6,730 bases of DNA from Caldifarciminota bacterium (GTDB lineage: Bacteria; Hydrothermota; Hydrothermia; B15-G9; DRBW01): assembly GCA_011042705.1 (NCBI GenBank), contig DRBW01000176.1, positions 1 to 6,730 of the forward strand. Direction: 5' to 3'. Position numbers and translations under genes: made by a program. This document shows positions 5,385 through 6,730 of this stretch, in pieces (position 1 is the stretch's first letter; each line of letters starts with the position of its first letter). The notes under the pieces were generated by a model. That model made no database searches. It was not told the origin of the DNA and was given only the letters and a program-made list of their open reading frames with translations.

Positions 5385-5765
5385 ATGGCCCGAATAGCTG
5401 GAGTTGATCTGCCCAGAAATAAAAGGATCGAGATCGCCCTGACTTACATCTTCGGGATAGGGCTATCCACGGCCAGAAAGATAATTCAGGCGACAGGCGT
5501 TAATCCCGATACCAGGGTCAAGGACCTCACGCCAGAGGACGTGACCAAGCTGAGAGCCGAGGTCGACAAGTATAAAGTGGAAGGCGCCTTGAGGGCTGAG
5601 ATCCAGCGCAATATCAAACGGCTTATAGATATAGGATGCTATAGGGGAATTCGCCACAAAATGGGGCTGCCCGTGCGCGGGCAGAGAACCCGTTCAAACG
5701 CCAGGACCCGCAAGGGACCGCGGGGCAATATCTTCAAGAAGGCGAAAAAGAAAAGGGAAATGTAG
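5385..5765 (+). CDS. rpsM: 30S ribosomal protein S13
   Basis: S13 sits in the 30S head, contacts the P-site tRNA and forms bridges to the 50S. The 126 residues are typical. It starts MARIAGVDLPRNKRIEIALT (1-20), followed by YIFGIGLSTARKI (21-33), the helix-two-turn-helix region. Next come RVKDLTPEDV (44-53), EGALRAEIQRNIKRL (66-80) and the signature GCYRGIRHKMGLPVRGQRT (84-102). The tail NARTRKGPRG (105-114) and the basic end KKAKKKREM reach into the P site in known structures. AGGAGG at 5374-5379 is the SD, 5 bases before ATG and overlapping the rpmJ stop. rpsK follows after 18 bases. In many bacteria this gene heads the alpha operon. Confidence 0.98.
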   Translation: MARIAGVDLPRNKRIEIALTYIFGIGLSTARKIIQATGVNPDTRVKDLTPEDVTKLRAEVDKYKVEGALRAEIQRNIKRLIDIGCYRGIRHKMGLPVRGQRTRSNARTRKGPRGNIFKKAKKKREM

Positions 5766-5783
5766 TCCTGAGGAGGTCATTTT

Positions 5784-6185
5784 ATGGCTAAGAGAAGAGA
5801 ATCGGCAGTCAGGAGGAAAAAGAGAAAAGCAAAGGGCGTGGAGCCTGTGGGCATCGCCCACATCCAGTCCACTTTCAACAACACCATTGTCACCATTACC
5901 GATTTAAAGGGCAATACCATTGCCTGGGCTTCAGGGGGAACGGTCGGTTTCAGTGGCACCAGGAAGGGAACCCCCTTTGCTGCATCCAAAGCGTCTGAGG
6001 CAGCGGCCAAGGAAGCCCGCGATCTCGGCGTCGAAAGGGTGGAAGTTTGGGTCAAAGGCCCTGGACCTGGCCGTGAGGCGGCGATCAGAGCCCTTCAGCA
6101 GGCCGGACTTCAGGTGTTCGCCATTCGTGACGTGACTCCTATCCCCCACAACGGCTGCAGGCCGCCCAAGAGAAGGAGGGTATAA
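5784..6185 (+). CDS. rpsK: 30S ribosomal protein S11
   Basis: S11 lies on the 30S platform, next to the mRNA exit and the SD-anti-SD helix. The 133 residues are close to the usual 127-131. The basic N-terminus (KRRESAVRRKKRKAKG, 3-18) leads to GIAHIQSTFNNTIVTITDL (23-41), then NTIAWASGGTVGFSGTRKGT (44-63). The latter region is more often GFKGSRKSTPFAAQ, here GFSGTRKGTPFAAS. Then come KGPGPGREAAIRAL (91-104) and the invariant end DVTPIPHNGCRPPKRRRV (116-133). AGGAGGT at 5771-5777 is the SD, 6 bases upstream. Its last codons (R-R-V) contain the SD of rpsD, and only 6 bases separate the two genes. Confidence 0.98.
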   Translation: MAKRRESAVRRKKRKAKGVEPVGIAHIQSTFNNTIVTITDLKGNTIAWASGGTVGFSGTRKGTPFAASKASEAAAKEARDLGVERVEVWVKGPGPGREAAIRALQQAGLQVFAIRDVTPIPHNGCRPPKRRRV

Positions 6186-6191
6186 AGACAC

Positions 6192-6730
6192 ATGGCAAGA
6201 TACACAGGACCCGTTTGCAGGCTTTGTAGAAGGGAGGGCGAGAAGCTCTTCCTCAAGGGAGACAGGTGCTATACCGACAAGTGTCCCTTCGAGAGAAGGA
6301 GATATCCGCCCGGAGTCCACGGACGCAGCAGGCGCACCAAGATGTCGATTTACGGAATACAGCTCAGGGAGAAGCAGAAGGTTAAGAGGATTTACGGACT
6401 GCTCGAGGCTCAGTTCAAGAGGTATTTTGAGAAAGCCAGGAAAATGGGTGGAAACACGGGAGAAAACCTGCTCTCGCTCCTGGAGAGAAGGCTCGACAAC
6501 GTCGTCTATCAGCTCGGCTTCGCCAAATCCCGTAACCAGGCTCGCCAGCTGACCACCCACGGACACGTGATGGTCAACGGCAGAAAGGTAGACATACCTT
6601 CCTATCTGGTCAAAGTCGGAGACGTCATCTCCATAAAGCCCGGATCCAGGAAGATCCCCTTCGTTAAGGAAGCGCTGGAAAGCAGAGATCTCGGTGCGAT
6701 ACCCAGCTGGCTCGTCCTCGACAAGAATGC
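6192..6730 (+). CDS. rpsD: 30S ribosomal protein S4, 5' part, zinc-binding form
   Basis: S4 is a primary 16S-binding protein that nucleates 30S assembly and helps form the mRNA entry; in E. coli it represses the alpha operon. The window shows 179 complete codons and cuts the gene before its stop; a full S4 is about 200-210 residues. The N-terminus MARYTGPVCRLCRREG carries C9 and C12, with C26 and C31 further on, a four-cysteine zinc site like that of Thermus S4. Next are PPGVHGRSRRTKMSIYGIQL (40-59) and EKQKVKRIYG. The S4 RNA-binding domain reads LLSLLERRLDNVVYQLGFAK (about 94-113), then SRNQARQLTTHGHVMVNGRK. The SD (AGGAGG, 6174-6179) lies 12 bases before the ATG, rather far. Identification is certain. 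Confidence 0.97.
   Translation, partial: MARYTGPVCRLCRREGEKLFLKGDRCYTDKCPFERRRYPPGVHGRSRRTKMSIYGIQLREKQKVKRIYGLLEAQFKRYFEKARKMGGNTGENLLSLLERRLDNVVYQLGFAKSRNQARQLTTHGHVMVNGRKVDIPSYLVKVGDVISIKPGSRKIPFVKEALESRDLGAIPSWLVLDKN

Noticed and set aside
5931..6566. 211-codon open frame on the - strand opposite rpsK and rpsD
   Set aside because: It is a shadow of two certain ribosomal genes with no family resemblance.

Overview
The window is the middle of a bacterial ribosomal-protein gene cluster (spc operon running into the alpha operon), all on the + strand and almost free of non-coding DNA. Order: rpsH (3' end) - rplF - rplR - rpsE - rpmD - rplO - secY - adk - map - infA - rpmJ - rpsM - rpsK - rpsD (5' part). 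Every gene is recognised from conserved sequence, and I see no mobile element, CRISPR array, tRNA, rRNA or transferred cargo. I did not find a new biological system; what is worth a second look lies in gene junctions and one intergenic gap.

Organism. The order is standard bacterial. Having rpsD directly after rpsK, together with adk-map-infA-rpmJ between secY and rpsM, argues against Bacilli (rpsD elsewhere) and against enterics (no adk/map here). By eye G+C is near one half, arginine is written mostly AGA/AGG and ATA is common for isoleucine, a style frequent in thermophilic anaerobes. A Synergistota- or Thermotogota-like anaerobe, or a related deep-branching clade, is my best guess, at low confidence.

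Layout. Positions 1-1069 (rpsH end, rplF, rplR) have 12-14 base gaps and good Shine-Dalgarno (SD) sites. From rpsE to map (1082-4956), five successive junctions overlap by 62, 8, 4, 13 and 4 bases. infA follows after 11 bases. The only sizeable gap, 75 bases between infA and rpmJ, holds a near-consensus sigma-70 promoter (TTGACA, 17 bases, TAAAAT) and a possible hairpin that would cover the rpmJ SD. It probably makes rpmJ-rpsM-rpsK-rpsD a separately boosted alpha-type unit. No stretch over 300 bases lacks a gene.

How the genes work together. S8, S5, S13, S11 and S4 build the 30S subunit, and L6, L18, L30, L15 and L36 build the 50S. SecY is the membrane channel for exported proteins. Map removes the initiator methionine, IF-1 acts in initiation, and adenylate kinase balances adenine nucleotides. 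The cluster thus links ribosome assembly, initiation, N-terminal processing, secretion and energy charge under shared transcription.
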